This document shows, in pieces, positions 1-11,768 of a stretch of 64,000 bases of DNA. The translations under genes were made by a program, and so were the position numbers. The stretch covers positions 39,910-103,909 of the forward strand of contig NW_026614839.1 of NCBI RefSeq assembly GCF_030052815.1. The letters run 5' to 3'. The notes under the pieces are model-generated. The model did not search any database and was not told where the DNA came from. It was given only the letters and a program-made list of their open reading frames with translations. This DNA is from Hevea brasiliensis. Taxonomy: Eukaryota > Streptophyta > Magnoliopsida > Malpighiales > Euphorbiaceae. Position 1 is the first letter of the stretch; each line of letters begins with the position of its first letter.

Positions 1-422
1 ATATGATTTATGACAATGCATTGACAAGAGTAAACTCCATGTGCTTGTCATAAATGTCACTGGTTCAGCCTACTTATCATGCATAAGTGCCTATCATGTT
101 TGTTATATGGCATGAGACTCACCATTCCATCTTATTTATATCTCATATAAATACATTGGAACAATCATGAATAAAATCTTTCTGGATAAGTCATGTCCTG
201 TGTGAAATATCCTCAATTGTGAACTAATTTATGATACTTTGTGCTAGAAATACTGTCACTCATATTCTTAACAACTTAAGAATAGAATTTCTAACAAAAT
301 ATCAATGGACCTTTTCTATTACACATAAATATATTATGTAAACAGAAAAGTGAAAATGCCTTTATTAATAAAATATGTACAAGATACATACTAAATAATA
401 TGCTCTAGGGCATACTACTAAT
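1..422 (-). repeat. Copia LTR, 5' portion (cut by window edge)
   Basis: This stretch aligns almost base for base with 62569-62994, the 5' part (minus strand) of the Copia LTR at the right end of the window. On the minus strand it begins TATTAGTAGTATGCCC, a decayed form of the usual TGTTAG start. The sequence beyond position 422 is not a polypurine tract but the interior of a different element, so this is a 5' LTR or solo LTR inserted there. The rest lies outside the window. Five bases at 423-427 (GTTGC) are the predicted target duplication. Confidence 0.75.
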
Positions 423-485
423 AGTTGCAACAGTTTCACCTTTAACCAAACTTACCAAGATCATCCCCATTCTCTAATACCAATT
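423..485 (-). mobile_element. Interior fragment and primer binding site of a short non-coding LTR element
   Basis: The bases match the interior of the related element at 58230-58291, including the stretch around CACCTTTAACCAAAC. On the minus strand 474-485 reads as a decayed tRNA-Met primer binding site (TGGTATCAGAGC type) directly following the LTR at 486. The interior is cut at 423 by the Copia LTR, so only about 60 bases remain. Confidence 0.6.
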
Positions 486-588
486 ATTGTGCACCGCGGA
501 AGCATATAAACTGCAAAGAAATAAGACAAACATATAAAATACCAATATTTAAATGGTTTAGCCTCTCCGCATATGGCTGCATCCATGG

Positions 589-672
589 GTATGTCATCAT
601 TTACTATTCATAAAATGATCATCATTACAAGTATGCCACCATCCACTATTCATGAAATGATCATCATTACAA
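589..672. repeat. 42-bp tandem duplication inside the short LTR
   Basis: There are two adjacent copies, 589-630 and 631-672. Each ends AAATGATCATCATTACAA and they differ at only a few positions. The related LTRs at 57336 and 58292 have one copy, so this is a private duplication. Confidence 0.8.
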
Positions 673-885
673 GCTCAAACTATACTACCATCAATCCAAT
701 TACACCCAAATAACCCATACTGCATAACTGCTTATAGTAAATATATTAGTTAGTCCTTTTAATCTCCCCTAGATATAACCCAATATATTTACTACTACAA
801 CTACTATGCCACAAAGGGTATCTTCATCTATATGGGCAAGAGCACTCTCATCAATGGTTAAGAATTTCTTCCTCTTAAATCCTAT

Positions 886-1884
886 TGTAACACCCCAAAA
901 ATTTTAAATTTATTATTTTATGAGTAATATTGATATTTTAATTTTATTTAAATTTTAAGAAATTGTTTGAGATTTTTCGGATTTTAAAAATCGGGTTCGA
1001 TTTTCCGAAAATATAAACTTTGATGATTTTTAAAAATTAATTTAAAGACCACGTGGCAAAACTAAAAATATATTTGGAGTCTAAAAATTTTTTTGAGTTT
1101 CCTGAAATTTTTTTGGAATTTTTGGACCTCGTTTTCGGTCCCAAGGCAGAGTAAAAATTCAAAATTTTGTATTCCGAATCGAACTGGCCGAATCGAACCG
1201 GATCGGATTGGACTGGTCAAATCGGACCGGCCTTTCTTCTTATGATGTGAGTGCTCCAAATTACCTTTTTGCTGTTATGATGTGAATTTATTGCTGATGT
1301 TGCATTTCACTCTACAGGGTGCATTAGTTTTATATAGTTATAGAGATTATGGTTAAAATTGATATTTTACTCTCTGAGTCGAACGCTCACTCCTGTTCAA
1401 TATTTTTCCAGGCCACAGGAGGATATTTTTGAGGTTAACCTGCTTTTCTCCCTCGCAGGTCATTTATTTATTTTTGTATAAACCTATAAACTTCTAGAAT
1501 TTCTGCATGTGTTAGAAATATTTATTTGATTTGGGTTTGTAATGTAAATTGTTATTTTGGACCTGTAAACTTATTATTTTATGCATGTTGATGGACTGGA
1601 TGAGGGAGCCGAGCTCCTATTTATTTTTATGTTGATATGAGTATGTGGAGGGTGAGCTGAGCTCCCCAATTGATTATTTATTGTGTTTACAGGTCGGGTG
1701 AGTCAAAAACTCCCCGTTGAAAGGTCCAGTTTATGGCCGGACTCTGTCCGGTTGAATTCTTGAAATTGGGCCCAAATTAGCCTTAGAGTTGGGTTAAGGA
1801 ATAGTTAGGCTTACTACGGGCCTCGGGGGCTTTAGACTGGCCCAGGTCCTAGTGTCGGTCCGGCCCATAGGTTGGGTCGTGACA
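886..1884 (+). repeat. Tekay-A 5' LTR, internally deleted
   Basis: The LTR begins TGTAACACCCC and ends GGTTGGGTCGTGACA. It is 999 bp, against 2633 bp for the 3' LTR. Sequence matches the 3' LTR up to about 1239 (near 7266) and resumes at about 1250 (near 8905), so roughly 1.64 kb is missing, including the CT-rich region and the triplicated motif. The junction holds TTATGATGTGA, which recurs 35 bp downstream at 1275-1285 and may be repair filler. Confidence 0.88.
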
Positions 1885-1887
1885 AAT

Positions 1888-1899
1888 GTGGTATCAGAG
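1888..1899 (+). other. Tekay-A primer binding site (initiator tRNA-Met type)
   Basis: TGGTATCAGAGC lies three bases after the end of the 5' LTR. It is the standard plant tRNA-Met complement used to prime minus-strand cDNA synthesis. Confidence 0.9.
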
Positions 1900-2111
1900 C
1901 TTAGGCTCCAGATTCTTAGGGAATGTTTGTCTAAAGTGTTGGGAAGAATCTACTAGGAGTCACATGCGGAAAGTAGGGTCCACATTCGTCTTGCATTGTC
2001 ATCTTTGCTTCTAGTTTCTGCTTCATATAATTATGTATAAATATAAGTCTATAGAGCTGTGTAACATGTTGTTTTGGATTTTGTGGGCTAATGCTGCTGA
2101 ATTTCAGGAAA

Positions 2112-3433
2112 ATGCGTAGAAGCAGGAGAGCTGCCACTGCACTGAACGGATGTGCTGACGAGGTGTCGACAGATGAGACGCCGCCAGAGGAGGCGGTAGA
2201 GGCCTAGAGCCGCCAAGTAGAAGAGCACCGCCAGCGGTCAGATCGATCTTTTATGGCACAGGGTCCCATGGACCCAATGGCAGCTACTCTAGCTGGGCTG
2301 CAGAGAACCATCGATATGATGGCACAGTGTATGGTCCATCCTCCACAGCAGCAGCAGTCCACCGCACCAAGAGGAGAACCTTACAAACAGATCATCAATT
2401 TCAAGAAGTTAGTGCCTGGTACTTATGATGTGTCAGACGATGCATATCGATTTTTGGATTCCTGCAGATAGGCAGGAACAGAGTTGCAGTTGACTGATAG
2501 AAGACTTATTGAGTGTGTGCAGCATGTCATGGGGCCTATGCCTAGACAATAGATGAATGACTACATATTACCTCAGATGGAGGGTTTATCGTGGACTCAG
2601 TTTGTGGAACTGTTTATCAATCAGTTTGTGCCAGAAAGCTTCAAAGATCAAAAGTAGTGGGCCTTTAAGGCCTTAAGACAGAATGGCAGGTCTGTAGATG
2701 AATATGCTACAGAATTTCTAGAACTGAGCAGGTATGCCCCTACAGAAGTAGCTATAGAAACCATGAAGGTGAAGAGATTCCTAAAGGGGCTTGACAGGAG
2801 GTATGCAAACCTGGCCATGATGTCTGATCAGTCTTTTGATGTGGTGGTTGATCGAGCCAGACAGATAGAGATTAGCTATGCTGTGGATGACAGCGGAAGG
2901 GCAAAGAAAAATAGAGCAGAGGGTTCTTTAGGTGTTCCCCACATGGGTACTCCGGATAGTGGTGGCCAGAGTAATTACAGAGGGAAAAGTAGGAACAAGA
3001 AGAGTGGTTTTAGACACAAACCTCAAGGGTTCAGACCAGGGTACGGATCTAGCAGTGGTCACAGTTCAGGGTACAGCAATTCTGGTTCTGGTTCAGGATC
3101 CTCCTTGGCACCTTGCGCACAATGTAGGAGAGGACATTCAGGCCCTTTATGATGGGTTCAGGAGTATGCTTTAGATGTGGCCAATCAGGTCACTTTGCTA
3201 GGGAATGCCCCGTGTTCAGTGAGCCACAGGGCCGGTCACAGGGTTCTGTTGCAAATGTTCCTCGACAGTTGTATCCTGGTGCTTTCAACATGGCAGGCAG
3301 TCAGTTCAGTGGCCAACAGGGCCGAGGACAAGGGGGACGTGGATTTGGAGGCAAATCAGGAGGTAGAAGTCAGTATCAGGGTTCTGCCACTCAGGGTAGG
3401 GGTCAAGCTCGGGTTTTCACCCTGACCCACTAG
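2112..3433 (+). pseudogene. gag: Tekay-A gag, broken
   Basis: Gag is the nucleocapsid protein that packages element RNA in cytoplasmic particles. The first ATG (MRRSRR) is in frame with the segments at 2253-2471 and 2763-3152. TAG stops interrupt it near 2204, at 2469 (CAG in the relative), 2550 (TGG in the relative) and 2655 (CAG in the relative). The gag core is seen around MGPMPRQ and the stretch after MKVKRFLKGLDRRYANLAMM. One base is missing near 3145 relative to Tekay-D, so the CCHC zinc knuckle CFRCGQSGHFAREC at about 3169-3211 is in another frame. A TAG at 3431-3433 separates gag from protease where Tekay-D has CGG, which shows that gag and pol were one reading frame. Confidence 0.88.
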
Positions 3434-3457
3434 GATGCTCAGGCTTCCAATGCAGTT

Positions 3458-5462
3458 GTGACAGGTATTCTTCTAGTTTGTTCCTATGAGGCTCGTGTTT
3501 TGATAGATCTGGGTGCTACGCACTCATTTGTCTCTCCTGTGTTTGCCATGAGATTGGGTAGAAACCCTACCACTTTAGAATACCCTTTGTCTGTAGCTAC
3601 CCCGCTTAGTGACAACATAGAGGTAGATATGGTTTTTCCGGGTAGCCCAGTAGTAGTGGATGGAAAGATCCTCCCAGCAGACTTGGTTCCTCTACCAGTA
3701 ATGGATTTCGATGTAATCTTGGGGATGGATTGGTTGGCAACTCATTATGCCATTTTAGACTGCAGGAACAAAAAGGTGTATTTCCACGTACCTGGTCTGG
3801 AATGGTTAAGCTTTGATGGTGACAGGAGCGTGGCTCCATATAATTTGGTGTCAGCAATTAGTGCTAGAAAAATGTTGAGGCGTGGATGTCAAGGGTATTT
3901 GGCATTGGTAAGAGATACATCTGTAGAAGGTGTCAACATGGAAAATGTTCCTGTTGTCAGAGAATTCATGGATGTCTTCCCTGAGGAGCTTCCAGGATTG
4001 CCACCGGAAAGGGAAATAGAGTTCTGCATTGATATTGTACCGGGTACAAACCCCATATCAATGCCGCTTTACAGGATGGCACCAGCGGAATTGAAAGAGC
4101 TGAAGGAGCAACTACAGGAGCTTTTGGATAAGGGTTTTATACGTCCAAGTACATCACCCTGGGGTGCTCCTGTTCTATTTGTGAGAAAGAAGGATGGGTC
4201 ATTGAGGTTGTGTATTGACTACAGAAAGCTGAACAAGGTGACTGTGAAGAACAAATATCCACTTCCTCAGATCGACGATCTGTTTGATCAGCTCCAAGGG
4301 GCTAGATTCTTTTCCAAGATAGACCAGCGGTCAGGCTACCATCAGTTGAGAATCAGGAATGAGGACGCATCCAAAATGGCATTCAGGACAAGATATGGTC
4401 ATTATGAGTTCTTGGTGATGTCTTTTGGACTCACTAATGCACCAGCAACCTTCATGGACTTGATGAATAGGTGTTCAAGCCATTTTTGGACCGTTTTGTC
4501 ATCGTATTCATAGATGACATTTTGGTATACTCCCGGACCGAGGAAGAACACGTGTGGCACTTGAGGATGGTGTTGCAGACTTTGAGGGAGCACCAGCTAT
4601 ATGCTAAATTTTCAAAATGTGAATTTTGACTAGAAAGCATCTCATTCTTGGGACACGTGGTTTCTAGTGAAGGTATTCAAGTGGATCCCAAGAAAATTGA
4701 AGTCAGAATCGATTGGCTTAGGCCTACAAATCACTAAGGTGTAAGTTTTCTGGTCTAGTGGCTACTATAGGCGTTTTGTGCGAGGATTTTTCCAAGATAG
4801 CGACTCCCCTAACTAAGTTGACTCGGAAGAATGTTCCATTCATTTGGACAGATGACTGTGAGGAGGGTTTCCAGAAGCTTAAGGAGTGTCTAACCACTGC
4901 CCCTGTGTTGACACTACCTATGAGTGGTGAAGGATACACCGTGTACTGTGACGCCTCCAGAGTTGGCCTAAGGTGTATTTTGATGCAGAATGGAAAAGTA
5001 GTGGCGTGTGCTTCAAGGTAGCTAAAGAGGCATGAGCAGAACTACCCCACCCATGACTTGGAAATGGCTGCTATAATCTTTGCACTAAAAATCTGGAGAC
5101 ACTACCTGTATGGTGAAGTGTGCGAAATATACACCGACCACAAGAGTTTAAAGTACATCTTCCAACAGAGGGATTTAAACTTGAGACAGAGGAGATGGAT
5201 GGAGCTTCTAAAGGACTATGATTGCACCATCCAGTACCACCTTGGGAAGGCCAATGTAGTAGCAGATGCTTTGAGCAGAAAATCTTCTAGTAGCTTGGCG
5301 CACATTTTAGTAGAGAAGAGACCGTTAATTCAGGAAGTACATGAGTTGATGGATCAAGGTTTAATCCTAGATCTTTCAGATGAGGGTGTATTATTGGCTC
5401 ATTTTTCAGTGAGGCCAGGCTTGCGAGATAGGGTCAGAGTTTCCCAGCACAGAGACCAATAA
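3458..5462 (+). pseudogene. pol: Tekay-A protease, reverse transcriptase and RNase H, broken
   Basis: The first segment (3458-4513, 351 codons) carries the aspartic protease motif [10 protein letters not shown] and then RT motifs ([34 protein letters not shown]). One base is missing at 4470/4471, just before the FIDDILVYS active site, which is read in the next frame. A TGA interrupts at about 4627, and another shift lies near 4740. RNase H follows in 4758-5021 and 5058-5462, with [18 protein letters not shown] and ADALSRK. Stops at 5019-5021 and 5460-5462 correspond to CAG and CAA in Tekay-D. The missing RT base is also missing in Tekay-D. The product would have copied element RNA into cDNA, but no functional enzyme can be made. 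Confidence 0.9.
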
Positions 5463-6847
5463 TTGATGAAGATAATAGAAAGAGTACAACAAGGCGAAGG
5501 TGGTGAGTTTGGATTTGCCAATGATGGCGCCCTAGTGGAAGGTTCTAGGATATGTGTGCTCGATGTGGACAATCTCAGAAATGAAATCATGTGAGACACT
5601 ATACACTGTACAATGTCCACCCAGGTTCCACCAAGATGTATCATGATGTGAAAGATAGATATTGGTGGAATGGCATGAAGAGAGATATAGCAGACTTTGT
5701 GTCCAAGTGCTTGACTTGTCAGAAGGTAAAGTTTGAACACCAGAGACCGTCAGGGAAGCTGCAAGAGCTCCCTACCCCATAATGGAAGTGGGAAATGATT
5801 ACTATGGATTTTGTGACTGGGTTGCCTCGTACCACGCGAGGATATGATTCGATATGGGTAATTGTAGACCGCCTAACTAAATCAGCTCACTTTTTGCCTG
5901 TGAAGACTAAATATTCTGTGGCACAGTACACCCAACTCTACATTCGAGAAATAGTCAGATTGCATGGAGTTCCTGCTTCCATAATATCTGACAGAGGGCC
6001 CCAGTTCACTTCTCAGTTTTGGAGGAAGTTGTAAGAGGCACTTGGCACACAGTTGAACTTTAGTACTGCTTTTTACCCTCAGACAAATGGACAGTCCGAA
6101 AGGACAATCCAAACACTGGAAGACATGCTTCGCATGAGTGTTTTGGATTTTGGAGGTCAATGGGATGATCAGCTAGCTTTGGTGGAGTTTGCCTACAACA
6201 ACAGTTACCATTCCAGCATAGGGATGGCACTCTATGCGGCACTATAAGGAAGAAAGTGTAGGTCTCCTGTGTGTTGGATGGAAATGGGAGAAGCGAAGGT
6301 GCATGATGTAGACCTAGTGCAGTACACTTTAGAGATAGTTCCTTTAATCAGGGAACGATTGAAAACAAACTTTTCAAGAGGCGGATGAGTTATGCACTCT
6401 GCACGAAGGGATGTGGAGTTTGCAGTAGGCGACTACGTATTCCTGAAAGTTTCTCCAATGAAGGGAGTCATGAGATTTGGAAAGAAGGGCAAGTTAGCAC
6501 CTCGGTATATTGAACCTTTTGAGGTTACTGATAGAGTTAGAGCAGTTGCCTACCGGTTGGAGCTACCGCCCAACCTTTCTCACGTTCATCCCGTATTTCA
6601 CATCTCCATGCTTAAGAAATACATTCCAGATCCTTCTCAAGTACTACAGCCAGATGTAATAGAGCTAAAAGAGAACTTGACATTTGAGGAGCAACCTGTA
6701 GCCATAGTGGACTACCAAGTGAGACAACTAAGATCAAAACAGATCCCTATGGTCAATGTTTTGTGGAGGAGCTAGTCGGTGGAAGAGTGCACCTGGGAGT
6801 CAGAACGAGATATGCGTAGCAAGTACCCTTATCTGTTCAATGTGTAA
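5463..6847 (+). pseudogene. pol: Tekay-A integrase and chromodomain, broken
   Basis: The zinc-binding H..H..CLTC domain lies at 5591-5782 and ends in a TAA at 5780-5782. The catalytic core follows in two pieces, 5795-6034 (Asp in TMDFVTGLP, Asp in [11 protein letters not shown]) and 6053-6247 (Glu in NGQSERTIQ), so all three acidic residues are recognisable. The C-terminal GPY/F-type module is at about 6500, with a Gly-to-Glu change (RYIEPFEV). The tail has the [11 protein letters not shown] and VEECTWESE motifs of a chromovirus chromodomain, and a TAG at 6773-6775 cuts it. The frame would end at TAA 6845-6847. The TAA and the TAG are both shared with Tekay-D, and Tekay-B has CAG at the TAG site. 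Confidence 0.88.
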
Positions 6848-6896
6848 TCATGTACTTTATTCTGCCTTGTGTAAAATTCGAGGACGAATTTTCTGT

Positions 6897-6909
6897 AAGG
6901 GGGGAAGAA
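6897..6909 (+). other. Tekay-A polypurine tract
   Basis: AAGGGGGGAAGAA lies directly before the TGTAACACCCC of the 3' LTR, where plus-strand cDNA synthesis is primed. Just upstream is the lineage-typical TTCGAGGACGAA context. Confidence 0.88.
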
Positions 6910-9542
6910 TGTAACACCCCAAAAATTTTAAATTTATTATTTTATGAGTAATATTGATATTTTAATTTTATTTAAATTTTAATAAATTATTTGAGATTTT
7001 TCATATTTTAAAAATCGGGTTCGATTTTCCGAAAATATAAACTTTGATGATTTTTAAAAATTAATTTAAAGACCACGTGGCAAAACTAAAAATATATTTG
7101 GAGTCTACAAATTTTTCTGAGTTTCCTGGAATTTTTTCAGAATTTTTGGACCTCGTTTTCGGTCCCAAAGCAGAGTAAAAATTCAAAATTTTGTATTTCG
7201 AATCGAACCGGCCGAATCGAACAGGACCGGATCGGACCGATCAAATCGGACAGGCCTTTCTTCTTCCTTTTTCTTCCTCTCCAGCGCGCGTTTTTCTTCC
7301 TCTCTTCCTCTCCCATTTTCTCTCTCCTCCCTCCTCCGCGCCGCCTCCCTCACCCCAGCCACGGCGTGCCACCTCTCCTCTTCCCCACGGCCGGCCGACG
7401 CCCCAGGCGGCCGAAAAACATGCGCGAACGCCCCCTTGCGCGCACGAGACTCTTCGTCTTCTCAGTCGAAATTCGGCCGATCCGGCCACCAATTGGACCG
7501 GGTCTTGTGTCTAAACTCATCTACTCGTCGAGAGCTTTCCATAAACACCAAGAACACCGAAATCCATTAAGCGGTTTGTCTAATTTTTGCCCGGGAAGTT
7601 TTAGCCCATTTTGACTTTTGGGCTAGATTTCTTGCAAACCGTGAACCCCACGAGAAAACCGAGAGTATCAGAGGGCTCCACTCGTCGAGAGCTTCGCGGC
7701 GATATAAATTTCAAATTTTTCCGACACCATTTTTCGGTGGATCCCACAGAACTTCGCAGTGTTTTTCTGAGCATTTAATGAGCTTAGAAAATTTCGTAAA
7801 ATTTATGTACTAACCCCTGTGTTGTGGGCTTTGTGTAAGTATCTTCAATTCATGGAAATTCGATAGTTGTCCGGGTCTGTGAATTTCCAACCAGACAGAC
7901 CGGCTACAGGAAAAAGTCTCTGAATTGAATCGAGACTTTGGCTACCCCACCATTGTCAAATGTCCCGAGCACGTCCCCAGAATCGAAATCGGCATAGGTA
8001 AACCCGAACCTTGCTTTTTTATAATTTTCTAGTGCTTAAATGGGATTAAAAATCTATAAAATATTCGTGGTAGCTCAGAAAATTATGATTCTTTTTGCAA
8101 TAGCCTAGTAATATTGTTAAGGACCATGGGCAAAGTTTTAGAATTTTTAGAGCTTGTTTGGGCGCTTTTTGCAAAAATGATCAATTACAAGGACTAAATT
8201 GAAATTTTACATATTGTGATGGATGATTGATTTGATGGGCCAAGGAGGGGCTGTGTGATGTGATTGAGTTGTGGATATATGGATTGTGAATATAGAAGTG
8301 TGTTTGGAGGCCTTTTGCAGTTGGGTAGGTCCTAGGTATAGGGAGACTCACGGATTTTCGGCACGACTTAGGACGTATTTGGTCTTTTCTTGATTTGTAT
8401 TGAGTCAATTGTATTAAATAATTGTAATGTAATTGTTAGGTGAGCCGGGACAGCCTTCTTCCTCCGCTCAACCGCCACAGTGATTGCTGTCAAGTTTATG
8501 AGTAAAATATTAATTTTAATTGTAATTTCAATAGTATTATATGTTCAAGTATGCCCATGCATCACCTATATGCATATATCTATGTAGTTAAACTCTAGGC
8601 ACGTTTTATGTTGCATTCACAACTGATAAAGTGCCATGTATGTTGTTGTGGTAATTTGGAGCAGTGTGCGTGCGTTGGCGTGCGTGTGATGTGGTGTTGG
8701 CTATGGATAGGACGGGTAGTCACGGCTTGAGATCTTCGCTAGGACCCGATCCTTCGGGGGTAGTCACGGCTTGAGTTCTTCACGGGACCCCGATTTGGTT
8801 TATTAAGCGAAAGTCCGGCTTGAGTTCTTCACGGCACTAGGTTGGATTTAAGAGAGTCAGATAGGGATCAGCTTCCATATATTATGATTGATATTACAGG
8901 GTGTGTGAGTGCTCCAAATTACCTTTTTGCTGTTATGATGTGAATTTATTGCTGATGTTGCATTTCACTCTACAAGGTGCATTAGTTTTAGATAGTTATA
9001 GAGATTATGGTTAAAATTGATATTTTACTCTCTGAGTCAAACGCTCACTTCTGTTCAATATTTTTCCAGGCCACAGGAGGATATTTTTGAGGTTAACCTG
9101 CTTTTCTCCCTCGCAAGTCGTTTATTTATTTTTGTATAAACCTATAAACTTCTAGAATTTCCGCATGTGTTAGAAATATTTATTTAATTTGGGTTTGTAA
9201 TGTAAATTGTTATTTTGGACCGGTAAACTTATTATTTTATGCATGTTGATGGACTGGATGAGGGAGCCGAGCTCCTATTTATTTTTATGTTGATATGAGT
9301 ATGTGGAGGGTGAGCTGAGCTCCCCAATTGATTATTTATTGTGTTTACAGGTCGGCTGAGTCAAAAACTCCCCATTGAAAGGTGCAGTTTATGGTCGGAC
9401 TCTGTCTGGTTGAATTCTTGAAATTGGGCCCAAATGGGCCTTAGAGTTGGGTTAAGGAATAGTTAGGCTTACTACGGGCCTCGGGGACTTTAGGCTAGCC
9501 CAGGTCCTAGTGCCGTTCTGGCCCATAGGTTGGGTCGTGACA
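6910..9542 (+). repeat. Tekay-A 3' LTR
   Basis: This 2633-bp LTR begins TGTAACACCCC and ends GGGTCGTGACA, followed by target duplication CCTAT at 9543. It holds a CT-rich stretch (7258-7340), a TATAAA-like site near 7702, a triplicated motif at about 8707-8845, and two small hairpin-forming GAGC..GCTC sites near 9264 and 9308. Short open frames in the CT/GC-rich part are not credible genes. Confidence 0.9.
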
Positions 9543-9971
9543 CCTATGTCCTTTCTCCACCTTAGGCTGAAGCCTCTTTCTCACCATGAGACTGTAATGG
9601 GAAGGAGCGCCTCATCAATAAGCAGAGCTAAATCCTCAGCAATTAGCAAAGCCCTCTCTACAAAGAGTGACAACCCCACTTCATAGGCTGAAAGCCACTC
9701 TCCATGCGCAAAGCCACTCTCTTCAATAAGCAAAATCTCTCACCATGGGCAAAGTCAAATAACCTTTTTCACCATTATTCTCTTTATAGTATTAATTTTC
9801 TCAATTCTAATCTCATTAGGAGTTCTACTCAATTTATAAATAACACTAAAATAAGAGTTCTAATATATATAGGAAATATATCTCCATCCTATTGAGGAAT
9901 ATTTCTCCAACTCAAATTAGGAAAAGGTTTCTCTCCAAATCTCACTAGAATTTTGAGTCATAATTCTAACA

Positions 9972-10774
9972 TAAAAACCTCCAACCACCCAACCCAAAAC
10001 AAAAAGGCGCAAACCACTTAAAGTAAACCCTAAACTTAATTAGGTGTTTGCTTGCACCATACCTCTTAGAGGTAAATTGGTAGAGCCAAACTCATCACCC
10101 AACAAAGAATTATGATAAAGAAGATAAAAAGAACCTATTGTTGTTAGATAAATCATTGTCTACTACTCAAAGGGGCAAAAAAAGATAAACAATCAACCTG
10201 AAGAAAAAAGCATTAGCAATATCTAGACATGGACAGGCGAGGAGAGCCGGTTACTATTAAAGGAGAGCAAGGAATCATGGATGGAAGAACTAGAAAATTT
10301 TAGCAAAGCTCGGGTTCCTTCTTCTATAGTGTAGGGATTGGTGACCCATAAAATGAATGACATCATTTCCTCCTTTAAGTATACTAGCCAACTAGGGAAA
10401 CTCCCAAAAGCTTGAAGATTGAAGCCATCAACACAGATCTACAAAGCATCATAGTACTAAGAGGCACAATAGAAACCCCATCTAAAAAGGAGTACTACAC
10501 CTCTAAAATTGGAGACTAAAAGGAAACTAAGCATAATAAAAGAAAACCCTACGAGAAATAAAAGGAAACGTAGATTTAAAGAAAGAGAATGAGGGAGGGT
10601 CGATGGCCAAATTACTGGACCTCCCTCAGACTAAAATAGATTTGGGACTATCTAGAGAGAGGTGAGAGCATTTCATACTTAGAAAGAGATCACTCATCTC
10701 AATTTGAAAGTTAATTATCCTTTTCTTTTTCTTTTTCTTTTTGTATAATGTGACATAATGTGTATATTATCACA
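9972..10774. other. Intergenic sequence, no gene seen
   Basis: This lies between the end of the short LTR and the MULE. There is no open frame of note and no clear repeat structure. It ends in a pyrimidine-rich run (CTTTTTCTTTTTC near 10725). Confidence 0.5.
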
Positions 10775-10980
10775 GGGCAAATTACACTTTGGCACCCTAT
10801 ACTTTTGCCCTTTTAGCATTTGAGGACATGTACTTTACTTTGTTGTAATTAAGGATAGGAACATCAAATCCTTTTGCACCATAAGGACAACATATGTAAT
10901 ATCGTGAATTTGACCTACGTGGATGCTGATGTGGCATCACGTTATTCTTTTTATTTCCCACATGGCAAGGTGGGACCCAC
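10775..10980. repeat. MULE left terminal inverted repeat
   Basis: It begins GGGCAAATTACACTTT and runs to about GGTGGGACCC. It pairs with 15957-16157, with several indels. Confidence 0.75.
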
Positions 10981-10989
10981 CATTTAAAT

Positions 10990-11009
10990 ATGTGTGTGTG
11001 TGTGTGTGT
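10990..11009. repeat. (TG)n microsatellite
   Basis: About ten TG units lie just inside the left MULE inverted repeat. Confidence 0.9.
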
Positions 11010-11259
11010 CACTCTAAAATCCCCAAATTGGCACCCAATTTTTCTCTAAACCTTCTTAACTCCTCTTTTAAATGTCCGAATCAAATTTCCCAAATTTTTC
11101 TTGTTACACCCATTGATTTCATCAATTAATCATGATATCAAGACAATTAGTTGCAAAGAATATTACAATTTTGAGCACAAATTTGGTGTTTTTGGATAGA
11201 GTTTGGAAGCAATACTCTCCCTTTCAAGAATTCTTCCAATTACGTGAGGGTGACGGTAA

Positions 11260-11768
11260 GGGTGTGCATTGCTCGATTATAACCAAATAACTAAATTAAA
11301 CCAATGAAATTCAATTATTTTGGTAAAAGTAAGTTAGGTTCAGTTCGGTCTTCAGTCAGTAATTATAAAATTTTTTTGTTTTCAATTATCAGTTCAGTTA
11401 CCTTTGATTTAATAACCTAACTAATTGAATTTCTATTAATGTAATTTTATTAATAATATATTATTTATAATTATTATTTTTATGATTTTATAATAATATT
11501 TAACTTATAATTATTCTCTTATTAATATTAAATCATATTTACTAAATAAAAAAGGATTATAAATATATTTTTGTTAATAATTAATTAATAATATAAAATA
11601 TATTTTTTATTTTTTTTCAATTAATTCAATTATAACCGATAATCGATTAAATATTTTAGATTTTGGATTTCTCTCGAATTGGTTCGATTCGGTTTATATT
11701 TTTAAAATCGTTTTATAATTTAATTAGTTGAAAATTCAATTCGATTCAGTTAACCAAATGCTCACCCC
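11260..11768. mobile_element. MITE with TAA target duplication (PIF/Harbinger-like)
   Basis: The left end GGGTGTGCATT pairs with the right end AATGCTCACCC. TAA flanks both sides (11257-11259 and 11769-11771), as expected for a 3-bp Harbinger-type duplication. The interior is AT-rich and non-coding. It lies inside the MULE, in its 5' non-coding part, so it is younger than the MULE. Confidence 0.55.

Larger units (their letters stand above)
886..9542 (+). mobile_element. Tekay-A: degenerate Ty3/gypsy chromovirus
   Basis: This is a complete-length but dead LTR retrotransposon of 8657 bp. It shows, in order: LTR (TGTAACACCCC start, GGGTCGTGACA end), tRNA-Met primer binding site, gag with a CCHC knuckle, protease, reverse transcriptase, RNase H, integrase, a chromodomain-type tail, a polypurine tract, and a second LTR. 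The domain order and LTR ends fit the Tekay/Del chromovirus lineage. It is flanked by CCTAT duplications at 881-885 and 9543-9547. Many in-frame stops and several frameshifts break the single gag-pol frame. Compared with Tekay-D many stops are C-to-T or G-to-A changes. The 5' LTR carries a deletion of about 1.6 kb that the 3' LTR lacks. Confidence 0.93.
486..9971 (-). repeat. LTR of short non-coding retroelement, split by Tekay-A
   Basis: The LTR has two parts, 486-885 and 9548-9971, separated by the Tekay-A insertion. Joined, they match the uninterrupted LTR at 58292-59008. It starts near GTGCACCGCGGAAGC and ends TAATTCTAACA. CCTAT at 881-885 is repeated at 9543-9547 and is the Tekay target duplication. 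The joined LTR is about 820 bp, longer than the 717 bp relative, partly because of a 42-bp tandem duplication. The orientation is minus because the primer binding site lies to the left. No coding sequence is visible. Confidence 0.75.
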
